Source: SpSt-583 sp034434015 (GTDB taxonomy: Bacteria; Chloroflexota; Anaerolineae; Anaerolineales; UBA6663). Taken from it: DNA of 64,000 nucleotides. Made by a program: the position numbers and the translations under genes. The stretch is taken from contig DAOUAB010000229.1 in assembly GCA_034434015.1 (NCBI GenBank), positions 1 through 64,000 of the forward strand, in the 5' to 3' direction. A model generated the notes under the pieces. That model searched no databases. It saw only the letters and a list, made by a program, of their open reading frames with translations, and was not told the DNA's origin. Below are positions 34,739 through 43,039 of the stretch, in pieces (within the stretch, counting starts at the first letter, position 1; every line of letters begins with the position of its first letter).

Positions 34739-36069
34739 TTCCCTCGCAACAACAACACCGGATCGAAGCGCACGGCTTGGCGCACCGGCAGAGCGCTGCC
34801 CAATAAGGCCACGGCCAGCGCCAGGAGCAGCGTGATCGGCAGGACGACGGGCGCGCTTTGCGCGTCCCCGCCGACCGAAAACACCGTGCGGACCAGCCCC
34901 TGCGCCAGCCCCAGGCCGAGCAGGTAGCCCGCCGCGCCGCCGGCCAACCCGATCAGCGCCGCTTCGCTGAGGAAGATGAGGGCGATGTGGCCGTCGTCCG
35001 CGCCGAGGGCTTTCATCAGCCCGATCTCGGCCCGGCGCTCCATCACCGAAGCCGTCATCACCGTCATCACCGCCAGCGCCGAGCCGCTCAGCGCCGCGAT
35101 CGCGAGCAGCGTCATCAGCAGGCCGATCTTGCCGAGGAAATCTACCTCGGCCTGGCTGATCTGGCGGATCGGGCGCACATCGGCGTCTGGCAGAACTTCC
35201 TTGATTTGTGTGAGCACCGCGCCCATGATCGGCGAGCAGTACCACGTCGCGTACTGTTCGGGCGTCATCTCGGCGGGATCGAGGCCGCGCAGGTCAGGGC
35301 GCAGATTTGCGTCCGGCTCGACCAGCGCGCTGATCTGCACGCGATCCGCGCCCTGCGAGAGGTTCAGGAGCGCCTGCGCCGCCGGGAGGGCGACGAAGAC
35401 CTGATCTTCCTCGTAGCCACCGGTGCTGACGAGGCCGATGATCCGGAAGCGGGCGGCCCGGTCCTCGACCGTGAGCGCGATCTGGTCTCCGACCTGCCAG
35501 CCCATCCGCCGGGCCAGCCCCGCCCCAACCATCGCCGATCCCTGATCGTCGTCCTGCAACCAATCGCCCTGCACCTGCCACCACGGCGCGATGGTCTTGA
35601 CGCCCGTGCGGAAGGTGGCCTCGTCAGACGCGCCCTCTGTCTTGGCAAAGCCAGTGCGGATGGCGGCGCCTTTGGGCAGAGTGAGGGGCTTGTCGAACCA
35701 CGTCCCGGTGACGGCCACGGTCTGACCGTTCACCTGGGCGAGGGCAGTGAGGTACGGCGCAAAGCCCACGATGTTGTGCCGCCAGAAGATGGTCTTCAAC
35801 TTCACCAATTCGTTTTCGTCCAGCAGCACTCGCTCGCCCGACACCCGCAGCGGCACCCCACCGATCTCTAGTCTCAGATCGCCATTGGCGGGCGAGGCGA
35901 GGATGTTCGCCCCGTACGCGCGCAGTTCGCGGCCCATCTGGCCGGTGATGTCGAGCGAGATGCCCAGCAGCGCAGCGGCCAGCGAGGCGCCGGTGGTCAC
36001 GGCCAGCATGGCGACAAGCAGGCGGCGGGTTCGGCGGCGCAGTGTGTCTTTGAGAAGGCGCAGCAGCAT
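34735..36069 (-). CDS. FtsX-type ABC permease (iron-uptake operon), first
   Basis: 444 residues: helix near 19-38, extracytoplasmic MacB-like domain, and three C-terminal helices with MERRAEIGLMKALGADDGH. The start used is the ATG of MLLRLLKDTLRRR, just after the FTR1 gene. In Campylobacter-type P19 iron loci two such permeases and one ATPase accompany FTR1, DUF2318 and thioredoxins; the same order is seen here. Confidence 0.9.
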   Translation of the reverse strand: MLLRLLKDTLRRRTRRLLVAMLAVTTGASLAAALLGISLDITGQMGRELRAYGANILASPANGDLRLEIGGVPLRVSGERVLLDENELVKLKTIFWRHNIVGFAPYLTALAQVNGQTVAVTGTWFDKPLTLPKGAAIRTGFAKTEGASDEATFRTGVKTIAPWWQVQGDWLQDDDQGSAMVGAGLARRMGWQVGDQIALTVEDRAARFRIIGLVSTGGYEEDQVFVALPAAQALLNLSQGADRVQISALVEPDANLRPDLRGLDPAEMTPEQYATWYCSPIMGAVLTQIKEVLPDADVRPIRQISQAEVDFLGKIGLLMTLLAIAALSGSALAVMTVMTASVMERRAEIGLMKALGADDGHIALIFLSEAALIGLAGGAAGYLLGLGLAQGLVRTVFSVGGDAQSAPVVLPITLLLALAVALLGSALPVRQAVRFDPVLLLRGK

Positions 36070-36076
36070 AGGACGC

Positions 36077-37366
36077 TCACCTCGCCGCGAAGACGGTCTG
36101 CGCGCCCTCGAGGTCGGCGGCGGCAATCAGCACCTCGCCCCCGGCCAGAGAAGCCGTCAGTGGGACCGGGTTGCACCCACCCGGCATGCCCACAGTTTCC
36201 ATATTGATCGGGGCATTGCAGTTGTCGCAGATCAGCGTCCCACCCTCCTGATGGTAACCGCGCGGGGGGCAGATGCCGCAGGCGTTGAGCGCCACCGCGA
36301 TGTCGTCCTCGTCGCGCTTGATGACCATGAAGGTCACATCCACCTCGGTGCCTTGATAGAAATACAGGTTGAGCTGGCCGGGGATGAGGGCCTCCACGGG
36401 GATATGCACCATCCCGTCATCGCGTACCGCTACGGCCTGAGGATCGGGCCGGTAGGCGGCCCGGCCCATCGCATAGGCGGCCGTGCCCAGCGGCAGCACC
36501 GTCGCCAGCGTCACGCTCACGAGCGCCGCCTGCCAGTTCCGCGAGCGATAGAGCGTGGCCAGGCGCTTGCGCCGCTCCGGTCCAGTTTCATCCGGGAGCG
36601 CGGCCAGCGCCGCCGGGCGCAGGCGCATCTCGGGCAGCATGGTGAGCACGGGCAAGGCCACCAATGCGATGAGGATCAGCGTGGAGGTGCTGTCTTTGAC
36701 GATGAAGCCGATCACGGCCAGGAGCGCGGGCGTGCTCGGCAGCAGCCCGACCTCGAAGAATTCGTGCAGGCTTCCGGCGGCCAGCCGCACGACGAGCACC
36801 ATCAGCACAAAACCGGTAACGGCGAAGAAGCGGCGCAGGTTGATCCGCAGGCTGCCCTTCACGAACATGACGCCAAACAACCCGGCCAGCCCCAACCCGG
36901 TCAGCCCGCCGATCAGGCCCACCAGGTCAGGCGTCTCTGCCAGCGAGAGCGCGGCCAGAAAGAGGATCATCTCCACGCCCTCGCGGAAGACCATGAAGAA
37001 GACAAAGGCCAGCAGGCCCCAGCCTTGCCGTCTGGTCTGGCCGGTTGGCGCCGTGAGCGAGTCCAGCCGCCCCTCGATGTGCTGTTTGAGTCCCCGCGCA
37101 GCGCGCCACATCCACACGACCAGGCTGAACACGAGCACGGCGGCGACGGCCAGCAACGTGCCTTCCAGGACTTCGTTCTCCGGGTCAAACCCGGCCAGGT
37201 TGAAACCGGCCGCGCCCAGGAGGCTGGCGGCGGCCGCCAGGCCCAGCCCGGCATACACCCAGCGGCGCAACCCGGTCCGCCCGGTACGGCTGAGGTAAGT
37301 GAGGATGAGGCCGACCACGAGGGCGGCCTCCATTCCCTCGCGCAAGGTGATGACAAAGGCTTCCAT
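36077..37366 (-). CDS. FTR1 iron permease fused to DUF2318
   Basis: 429 residues. Seven membrane helices carry the FTR1 signatures REGME (9-13) and REGVE (128-132), required for iron passage. The C-terminal 150 residues match DUF2318: Cys363-x-x-Cys366 in NACGICPPRGY, Cys380-x-x-Cys383 and PGGC (Cys398), a set that could bind metal or a cluster. In Campylobacter these are separate genes flanking P19. P19 itself is not found here, so DUF2318 may take over iron capture or reduction. The stop lies 10 bp from the upstream fur gene. Confidence 0.93.
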   Translation of the reverse strand: MEAFVITLREGMEAALVVGLILTYLSRTGRTGLRRWVYAGLGLAAAASLLGAAGFNLAGFDPENEVLEGTLLAVAAVLVFSLVVWMWRAARGLKQHIEGRLDSLTAPTGQTRRQGWGLLAFVFFMVFREGVEMILFLAALSLAETPDLVGLIGGLTGLGLAGLFGVMFVKGSLRINLRRFFAVTGFVLMVLVVRLAAGSLHEFFEVGLLPSTPALLAVIGFIVKDSTSTLILIALVALPVLTMLPEMRLRPAALAALPDETGPERRKRLATLYRSRNWQAALVSVTLATVLPLGTAAYAMGRAAYRPDPQAVAVRDDGMVHIPVEALIPGQLNLYFYQGTEVDVTFMVIKRDEDDIAVALNACGICPPRGYHQEGGTLICDNCNAPINMETVGMPGGCNPVPLTASLAGGEVLIAAADLEGAQTVFAAR

Positions 37367-37375
37367 CAGGATCCC

Positions 37376-37825
37376 CTATTCCTTTGCGGCTTGACGTTTC
37401 GCCGCGCAGGTCTGACAGTATCCTTCCAGGCAGATACAGGCGTGTGAGACTTCTAACCCCAATTCCTGCTGCAATTCAGCGCGCATCTGTTTCACGCGCG
37501 GGCTTTGGAATTCAACGACCTTGCGGCAGCCCAGGCAGGTGAAGTGATAGTGTTCGGGCGCGCCCACGGGTTCGTAGTGCTCGCGGGCATGATCTCGGGC
37601 CAGATAACGCTGCTCGATCAAGCCCATGTCTTTGAGGACCGTGAGGGTGCGATAGACCGTAGCCAGGCTGATGCTGGGGTCGTTCTGCCGCGCCCGCTGA
37701 TAGATGGCCTCGGCGTCCAGGTGCTCGCCGCTGGTTTCGACCACCTCCAGCACGATCTGGCGCTGGGGCGTGATGCGGTGACCGGTGGCGCGTAGGGTGG
37801 CAAGCGTTTCGGCGTGAGTGGTCAT
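37376..37825 (-). CDS. fur: Fur-family metal-responsive repressor
   Basis: 149 residues. Winged-helix with ATGHRITPQRQIVLEVV and LATVYRTLTVLKDMGLI; metal site residues in HYHFTCLGCRKVVEF and CLEGYCQTC, the two Cys pairs of a structural zinc site. I chose the ATG before TTHAETL; an upstream ATG would add 26 residues that overlap a Fur-box-like element. First gene of the iron operon, so probably represses it when iron is plentiful. Zur or PerR cannot be fully excluded. Confidence 0.9.
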   Translation of the reverse strand: MTTHAETLATLRATGHRITPQRQIVLEVVETSGEHLDAEAIYQRARQNDPSISLATVYRTLTVLKDMGLIEQRYLARDHAREHYEPVGAPEHYHFTCLGCRKVVEFQSPRVKQMRAELQQELGLEVSHACICLEGYCQTCAAKRQAAKE

Positions 37826-37854
37826 GGGAGACCGTCCGTTGGGTTGTTGCTGTT

Positions 37855-37880
37855 GCAAGTCATTCTCATTAGCGATGATA
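37855..37880 (-). promoter_or_regulatory. Fur-box-like operator
   Basis: AAGTCATTCTCATTAGCGAT and its flanks resemble the GATAATGATwATCATTATC Fur consensus in imperfect form (ATTCTCATT with GATGATAG). It lies about 30 bp before the fur start codon, the expected place for autoregulation of the operon. Confidence 0.5.
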
Positions 37881-38115
37881 GGCAGAGGCACCCTGCTCAT
37901 CATGTGGATAATGTCACCCTGAAAACAGAATAAGTGTCACCGGCTAGAGCGGACAAGGCCGACCAAGATACTCATATTAGTGGATGGAATGATGGTTGGT
38001 GCTTGAGTGGTGTCAAGGGTCCGGTATACGCCAATCTCAAATCAGTCTCACAGCTTCTACACAATCTCCCGCTAGACTGCCGCCAGAAACTCGAGAACAG
38101 CCCTGGAGGTAGATC

Positions 38116-38754
38116 ATGCGCAAAATACTTTCCGTTGGTCTTGTGGCAGCGTTGGCCCTCGTGCTGACTGGCGCGTTCTTTTTTGCCGGGGTGGCCCTGG
38201 CCCAATCGCGTGGATCGGTCGCAGTCCCAACCCCCATGTCACCCGGCGCGTATATCAACCCCAATCCCGGCAACACAGGGGGTGATCCGTGGGGTTGGGG
38301 GTCGAGATCAGGGATGCGCTGGGGCGGGCCGGGGATGATGAACGGCTGTTGTGGCAATGGCAGCTGGCGTGAAGATTGGGGCGGTTGGGGGATGGGCTCG
38401 ATGCGAATGGGCATGATGCCGATGCATGGGTACTGGGGCCGTTCGACCGCCATCACGTCAACAGTTCCCGCACCGACTACCACATCGGTTTCATTCCAGA
38501 AAGACATTCAACCGATCTTCGAGGCGCGGTGTGTGGCCTGTCACGGCGGCGCGCGCGGCCTGTACCTGACCGACTACGACAGCGTGCTGCGTGGCAGTAC
38601 GAATGGGCCGGTCATCCTTCCGGGTGACCCGGTTGGCAGTCGCCTGATTCAGTATGTCGCCAGCGGCTATATGCCCTATGGCGGCCCGTCGCTGACCCAG
38701 GCGCAGATTCAGACACTCGTGAACTGGGTGGCAGCCGGCGCGCCCAACAACTGA
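38116..38754 (+). CDS. Exported monoheme cytochrome with Met/Gly/Trp-rich linker
   Basis: 212 residues. Signal peptide (about 1-31), then a low-complexity part (about 52-112) dense in Gly, Met and Trp with NGCCGNG, then a cytochrome domain starting SFQKDIQPIFEARCVACHGG (Cys-x-x-Cys-His). The heme domain resembles the short planctomycete-type class ending in TQAQIQTLVNWVAAGA. Met-rich parts suggest Cu(I) binding. A weak promoter, TTGAGT-N16-TATACG, lies about 85-110 bp upstream. First of four genes with similar Met-rich parts. Confidence 0.85.
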   Translation: MRKILSVGLVAALALVLTGAFFFAGVALAQSRGSVAVPTPMSPGAYINPNPGNTGGDPWGWGSRSGMRWGGPGMMNGCCGNGSWREDWGGWGMGSMRMGMMPMHGYWGRSTAITSTVPAPTTTSVSFQKDIQPIFEARCVACHGGARGLYLTDYDSVLRGSTNGPVILPGDPVGSRLIQYVASGYMPYGGPSLTQAQIQTLVNWVAAGAPNN

Positions 38755-38769
38755 AACGGAATAAGCGCG

Positions 38770-39732
38770 ATGAACCGCACCACTATCTTCAGAGTGTTGG
38801 GCTTTGTCGTTGGCGGCGTCGTGCTGGCGTCTGCCGGGTTAGCGTCGGGGATGGCGTTAGCTCCAGCGAGGCGGGCGGCTATTGTGGTCGAGCCGTTGTC
38901 CACAGCCTCACCGTTGACCAGCGCCGATTTGCCATCTCAAACCACCACACTGTTGCCGCTGGCTGCGGACAATGGCCCGATTGCCCCCAGCTCTGCGACG
39001 CCGCCGCAACCTGACGGATGGCCGGGTGGCTACGGCGGCTGGACCGGCAGCATGGGAAACAGGGGTTGGGACGACTGGGAGATGAGGCCTGGCATGTCCC
39101 CACAGTACAACGCTGCGCCCGGTTATAGTATGCCCGGTGCGATGAATGGGAACTGGGGGATGCGGGGCGGCATGATGAACGATGGTTGGGGGATGGGCGG
39201 ATATAGAGGGAACAATAGCTATCGTGACCACTCTCAGACGCTTCCCAGCACGGCTCAGCCCATCGCTTCTCTGGACGCCGCCGCGCAAGCCGTGCGGGCT
39301 TATCTGGTCGCGTTCAACAACCCCGATCTGTCGCTGGCCGAAGTGATCCGGTTTGGCGATGGATACTATGCACGCGTTCGCGAGCAGAGCACCGGCCGCC
39401 ACGCATTTGCCCTGATGGTTGACCCGGCCACCGGACAGGTCTGGCCCGAGCCGGGCCCCAACGTCAGTTGGAACTCTCGTTATGGTCAGGGAGCAGCCAG
39501 GGAGATGACCGTTACGGCTGAGCAGGCGAGACAAATCGCCCAGGCTTCGCTCGACCTCAATGTGCCCGGCGCGACGGCTGGCGACCCGCTGACCTTCTAC
39601 GGCTACTACACTTTCGATGTCTGGCAGGCCGATCAGATCATCGGGATGGTCAGCGTCAGCGGCCTAACGGGCGAGGTCTGGTATCACAAACAATACGGCC
39701 CCTACATAGATCAGCTAATTCTTATACCGTAG
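38770..39732 (+). CDS. Exported Met/Gly-rich protein with PepSY-like repeats
   Basis: 320 residues. Signal/anchor (9-31), a low-complexity region about 82-155 with many Met, Gly, Trp and Tyr, then two PepSY-like segments (about 165-225 and 240-315) with ALMVDPATGQVWPEPGPN and VSVSGLTGEVWYH. PepSY domains occur in exported proteins that sense or inhibit proteases and in metal proteins. The gene follows the cytochrome by 15 bp. Family assignment of the repeats is tentative. Confidence 0.75.
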   Translation: MNRTTIFRVLGFVVGGVVLASAGLASGMALAPARRAAIVVEPLSTASPLTSADLPSQTTTLLPLAADNGPIAPSSATPPQPDGWPGGYGGWTGSMGNRGWDDWEMRPGMSPQYNAAPGYSMPGAMNGNWGMRGGMMNDGWGMGGYRGNNSYRDHSQTLPSTAQPIASLDAAAQAVRAYLVAFNNPDLSLAEVIRFGDGYYARVREQSTGRHAFALMVDPATGQVWPEPGPNVSWNSRYGQGAAREMTVTAEQARQIAQASLDLNVPGATAGDPLTFYGYYTFDVWQADQIIGMVSVSGLTGEVWYHKQYGPYIDQLILIP

Positions 39733-39764
39733 GTCGAACGAAAACTTACCTCGGAGAATAGATC

Positions 39765-40187
39765 ATGAAAAACATGAACTGGACGCGTGGGCTGGTGATT
39801 GGTGGGATAACCCTGCTGGCGCTCGCGCTCGGGGCGAATCTGCTGGTCCCCCTGCTCTGGGGACGAGCAGGCGGCTGGGGCTATAATGGCTGCGGCTGGA
39901 ATGGCCTGGGGATGACCCTGGTGCCCGGAGCAGGTCTGGGCGGCTGGGGCGGCCCTGGCATGATGGGCATCAACCCCGTTGGCTGGATCGGCATGATCCT
40001 CATGGGGCTGTTCCCACTGGGCCTGCTCGTGGTGCTCGTCGCCGGCGGCGTGTGGCGGGTGCAGGCTCTGACGCGCAACACTGTCCCGCTCACCGCCGCC
40101 GGACCGTCACGCGCCTGTCCCAATTGCGGCCAGCCAGCCCAGACGGATTGGCGCAACTGTCCGCACTGCGGCGCGCAGCTTGCCTGA
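39765..40187 (+). CDS. Small membrane protein with Gly/Met loop and zinc ribbon
   Basis: 140 residues. Two helices (about 10-30 and 68-92) enclose a Gly/Trp/Met-rich extracytoplasmic loop; the cytoplasmic C-terminus is a zinc ribbon with CPNCGQPAQTDWRNCPHCG. The ribbon is typical of many unrelated small membrane proteins. Same Gly/Met flavour as its neighbours, suggesting the same regulon. No known family. Confidence 0.75.
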   Translation: MKNMNWTRGLVIGGITLLALALGANLLVPLLWGRAGGWGYNGCGWNGLGMTLVPGAGLGGWGGPGMMGINPVGWIGMILMGLFPLGLLVVLVAGGVWRVQALTRNTVPLTAAGPSRACPNCGQPAQTDWRNCPHCGAQLA

Positions 40188-40251
40188 TCCGATCATTCAG
40201 ACGTGGGGCGTTCGCACAGCGTGCGACGCCCCTGCGTTGCGTTATACGGCC

Positions 40252-40938
40252 GTGGCGAAGAAGATTCTGATCATCGAAGATGAAGCGAAGATCATGCGTA
40301 CCGTGCGGCTCTATCTGGAGCAGGCCGGATATAGCGTCGTGTGGGCCACCGATGGCGCACAAGGGCTGGCCGCCTTCCGCCATGAGAAGCCGGCGCTGGT
40401 ATTGCTCGACCTGAACCTGCCGGGTGAGCAGGATGGTCTGGATGTGTGCCGGACACTTCGGCGCGACTCCAACGTGCCCATCATCATGCTCACCGCCCGG
40501 AGCGAAGAAGTGGACCGGCTCATTGGACTCGAACTGGGCGCCGACGACTACATCCCCAAGCCGTTCTCGCCGCGCGAAGTCGTGGCCCGGGTGCGCGCCG
40601 TTCTGCGCCGCGCCGAACAACCCGGGGCGCCCCCAGAGTTCATCGAAGCCTCTGATATCCGCCTAGACCTTCAACGGCACACCGTCACCGTTTCCGGCAA
40701 ACCGGTCGAGTTGACCCCCAACGAGTTCGATCTGCTGGTGGCCTTCGTGCGCTATCCGGGACGAGTCTATACGCGTGCCCAACTGCTCGAACAAGCGCAG
40801 GGGCCAACGTATGAAGGCTATGAGCGCACCATTGACCAGCACGTGAAGAATCTGCGGCAGAAGATCGAACCCGATCCACGCGAGCCGCGCTACCTTCTTA
40901 CCGTGTATGGCGTCGGCTACAAGTTTGCGGAGGCGTGA
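40252..40938 (+). CDS. OmpR-family response regulator
   Basis: 228 residues from a GTG. Acidic pocket IIEDE, Asp53 in LLDLNLPG, Lys in DYIPKPF; C-terminal winged helix with LTPNEFDLLVAFVRYPG and TIDQHVKNLRQKIE. An upstream start would add a non-homologous tail. Paired with the Met-rich kinase 2 bp downstream. Confidence 0.93.
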   Translation: MAKKILIIEDEAKIMRTVRLYLEQAGYSVVWATDGAQGLAAFRHEKPALVLLDLNLPGEQDGLDVCRTLRRDSNVPIIMLTARSEEVDRLIGLELGADDYIPKPFSPREVVARVRAVLRRAEQPGAPPEFIEASDIRLDLQRHTVTVSGKPVELTPNEFDLLVAFVRYPGRVYTRAQLLEQAQGPTYEGYERTIDQHVKNLRQKIEPDPREPRYLLTVYGVGYKFAEA

Positions 40939-40940
40939 GG

Positions 40941-42419
40941 ATGACGCGCAGTTTGTGGATCAAGCTGATGGGGGCGTTTGCGCTGGTCATCGTCGTCGGT
41001 ACCGGCATGGTCGTCTTCCTGGTCAGCCGGGCGACGACCGGGCAGTTTGAGTTGTACGTGACCCAGAGCGGACGTCAGTGGGCGGCCTGGCTGGCCCCGG
41101 CGCTGGCCGGCTACTACGCGCGTTCCGGTTCGTGGAGTGGCGTTGAAACGGTTTTGCAGAATCCGTGGGCGGCTGGCGGCACAGGCGGAGAGGGCTGGAT
41201 GGGGGACATGATGGGGGACGGCATGGACATGATGGAAGGCATGGGGGGATGGTGGAATGAGCCCGGCATGATGAGCGATAACATGTGGGCCGCCTCCGGC
41301 AACCGGTTGATTCTTACCGACGCCGAGGCGTTGGTGGTGGCGGACACGGCCGGGGCGCTGGTCGGAACCCGTTTGCCGGCCGACGACGTTGCGCGGGGGA
41401 TGCCGATCACGGTCGAGCAACGGCGCGTCGGCACGTTGATCGTCACGCCGTTCGACGCGCCCGCCACACCGGCCGGTGATTTTCTTGGCGCAGTCAATCG
41501 CTCCGTATTGTGGGCCGGCCTGGCGGCGGGCGGTGTCGCGCTGGTAATGGGATCTATTCTCTTCTTTCAGATCATCCGACCTTTGCGCAGTCTGTCCGCC
41601 GCCGCGCGTGGCATTACCCAGGGTGATCTGAGTCGGCGCGCGTGGGTCGGCGACAAAGACGAGGTCGGGCAGGTCGCCCTCACCTTCAACCAGATGGCCG
41701 AGACCCTGCAAGGCTACGCCGTCGAGCGCCGCAACATGATCGCCGACATTGCCCACGAACTGCGCACCCCGCTGTCGGTGATGCAGAGCAACCTGGAGGC
41801 GATGCTCGACGGCGTGCTGCCGGCCAGTTCAGAAGAGTTGGCCTCCCTCCACCAGGAAGCCTTGCTCCTCAACCGGCTGATCGGCGACCTGCGCACGCTG
41901 TCCCTGGCGGAGGCCAGGCAGCTGCGCTTGGAAAAGCGCCCGGTGGATGTGGGCGCGCTGGTTCAGCAGGTGACAGATCGATTGCGTCTGCGCGCCGGCG
42001 AGAAGGGCATCACGCTGGCGACCGAGGTAGCGCCGGGACTACCCGAAATCCAGGCCGATCCTGAGCGGCTGGCACAGGCCCTGGGCAACCTGGTGGACAA
42101 CGCGCTGCGCTACACGCGGGCGGGCACCTGCGTCGCTGTCGAGGCCCGGCCTGCGCCCGGCGGCGTCGAGCTGGCCGTCCGTGACGAAGGACCAGGCCTT
42201 CTGGCGGAGGATCTCCCCCACGTCTTCAACCGATTCTGGCGGGCTGAGAAGTCGCGAAACCGGGCGACGGGCGGCTCCGGCCTGGGTCTCGCCATTGTCC
42301 GGCAGCTTGCCGAGGCGCACGGGGGCCAGGCAATGGTGGAGAGCCCAACGGCCCACCCGACCGGCCCAGCCCGCGGCGCACGCTTCTCACTGCGCCTGCC
42401 GGCTGGGCGGAGCGCCTGA
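40941..42419 (+). CDS. Histidine kinase with Met-rich extracytoplasmic sensor
   Basis: 492 residues. Two membrane helices (about 5-27 and 190-212) enclose a sensor with a striking stretch (about 83-117) holding about 13 Met plus Trp and acidic residues, such as GDMMGDGMDMMEGMGG. HAMP, HisKA with His272 in IAHELRTPLS, and HATPase (NLVDNALRYTRAG, GSGLGLAIV) follow. Met clusters bind Cu(I) or Ag(I), so I infer a copper sensor controlling the Met-rich proteins just upstream. Confidence 0.92.
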   Translation: MTRSLWIKLMGAFALVIVVGTGMVVFLVSRATTGQFELYVTQSGRQWAAWLAPALAGYYARSGSWSGVETVLQNPWAAGGTGGEGWMGDMMGDGMDMMEGMGGWWNEPGMMSDNMWAASGNRLILTDAEALVVADTAGALVGTRLPADDVARGMPITVEQRRVGTLIVTPFDAPATPAGDFLGAVNRSVLWAGLAAGGVALVMGSILFFQIIRPLRSLSAAARGITQGDLSRRAWVGDKDEVGQVALTFNQMAETLQGYAVERRNMIADIAHELRTPLSVMQSNLEAMLDGVLPASSEELASLHQEALLLNRLIGDLRTLSLAEARQLRLEKRPVDVGALVQQVTDRLRLRAGEKGITLATEVAPGLPEIQADPERLAQALGNLVDNALRYTRAGTCVAVEARPAPGGVELAVRDEGPGLLAEDLPHVFNRFWRAEKSRNRATGGSGLGLAIVRQLAEAHGGQAMVESPTAHPTGPARGARFSLRLPAGRSA

Positions 42420-42484
42420 AGCCGCCTGGCCGTATCAAAACCGGCGTTTCCCCCGTTAATCACGGCGGTAGAAAGGTCAACCAC

Positions 42485-43039
42485 TTGGATTCCTGCGAAT
42501 CCGATCTCATTCAGCGCGCCCGGCACGGTGATCCGGACGCACTGGTCGCGCTTTACGAACGCCATCAACCATCGGTGTTCACCTATGTCTATTACCGCGT
42601 GGGCGATCAGGTCGCAGCGGAGGACCTGACCGCTGAAGTATTCGCACGCATGGTCAAGAAGGTGGGGGACTATACCGACTGTGGCCGTCCGATCCTGGCC
42701 TGGCTGTATACCATCGCCCGCAATCTGATCGCGGACCACTACCGCGTCCGGAACGCGGTTGCGCCCGTGCCGCTAGAAGAAGCCCTGGTCGCCGGCGAGA
42801 CCGGACATCCCGCCATTGTGGCCGAGTATCACCTGGCGCAGGAGTGCCTGGCGAAGGCGCTGCGCTGGCTGACTGAGGAGCAGCGTCAATTGATCATGCT
42901 CCGCTTCGTCGAGGACCGTGAGGTCGAGGAAGTCGCCGCCATTATGGGGAAGAATGAGCGCGCCATTCGCTCCCTTCAACATCGGGCACTGGCCGCCCTC
43001 CACCGCGCCGTCGTGAAGGAAGGTTGCTATGAGCCCTGA
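42485..43039 (+). CDS. ECF-type RNA polymerase sigma factor
   Basis: 184 residues from a TTG preceded by GAAAGG. Sigma-2 region with YERHQPSVFTYVYYRVGD, AEDLTAEVFARM, and sigma-4 region with ALRWLTEEQRQLIMLRF and EVAAIMGKNERAIRSLQHRAL. Overlaps the next gene, its probable regulator. No -35/-10 target was identified with confidence. Confidence 0.93.
   Translation: MDSCESDLIQRARHGDPDALVALYERHQPSVFTYVYYRVGDQVAAEDLTAEVFARMVKKVGDYTDCGRPILAWLYTIARNLIADHYRVRNAVAPVPLEEALVAGETGHPAIVAEYHLAQECLAKALRWLTEEQRQLIMLRFVEDREVEEVAAIMGKNERAIRSLQHRALAALHRAVVKEGCYEP

Noticed and set aside
33581..35245. 554-residue version of the second permease
   Set aside because: The extra N-terminus is the upstream permease gene read in the wrong frame; the ATGA-coupled start gives a normal protein.
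35747..37447. Plus-strand frame of 566 residues opposite FTR1 and the permease
   Set aside because: Antisense to well-supported FTR1-DUF2318 and FtsX-type genes; no domains.
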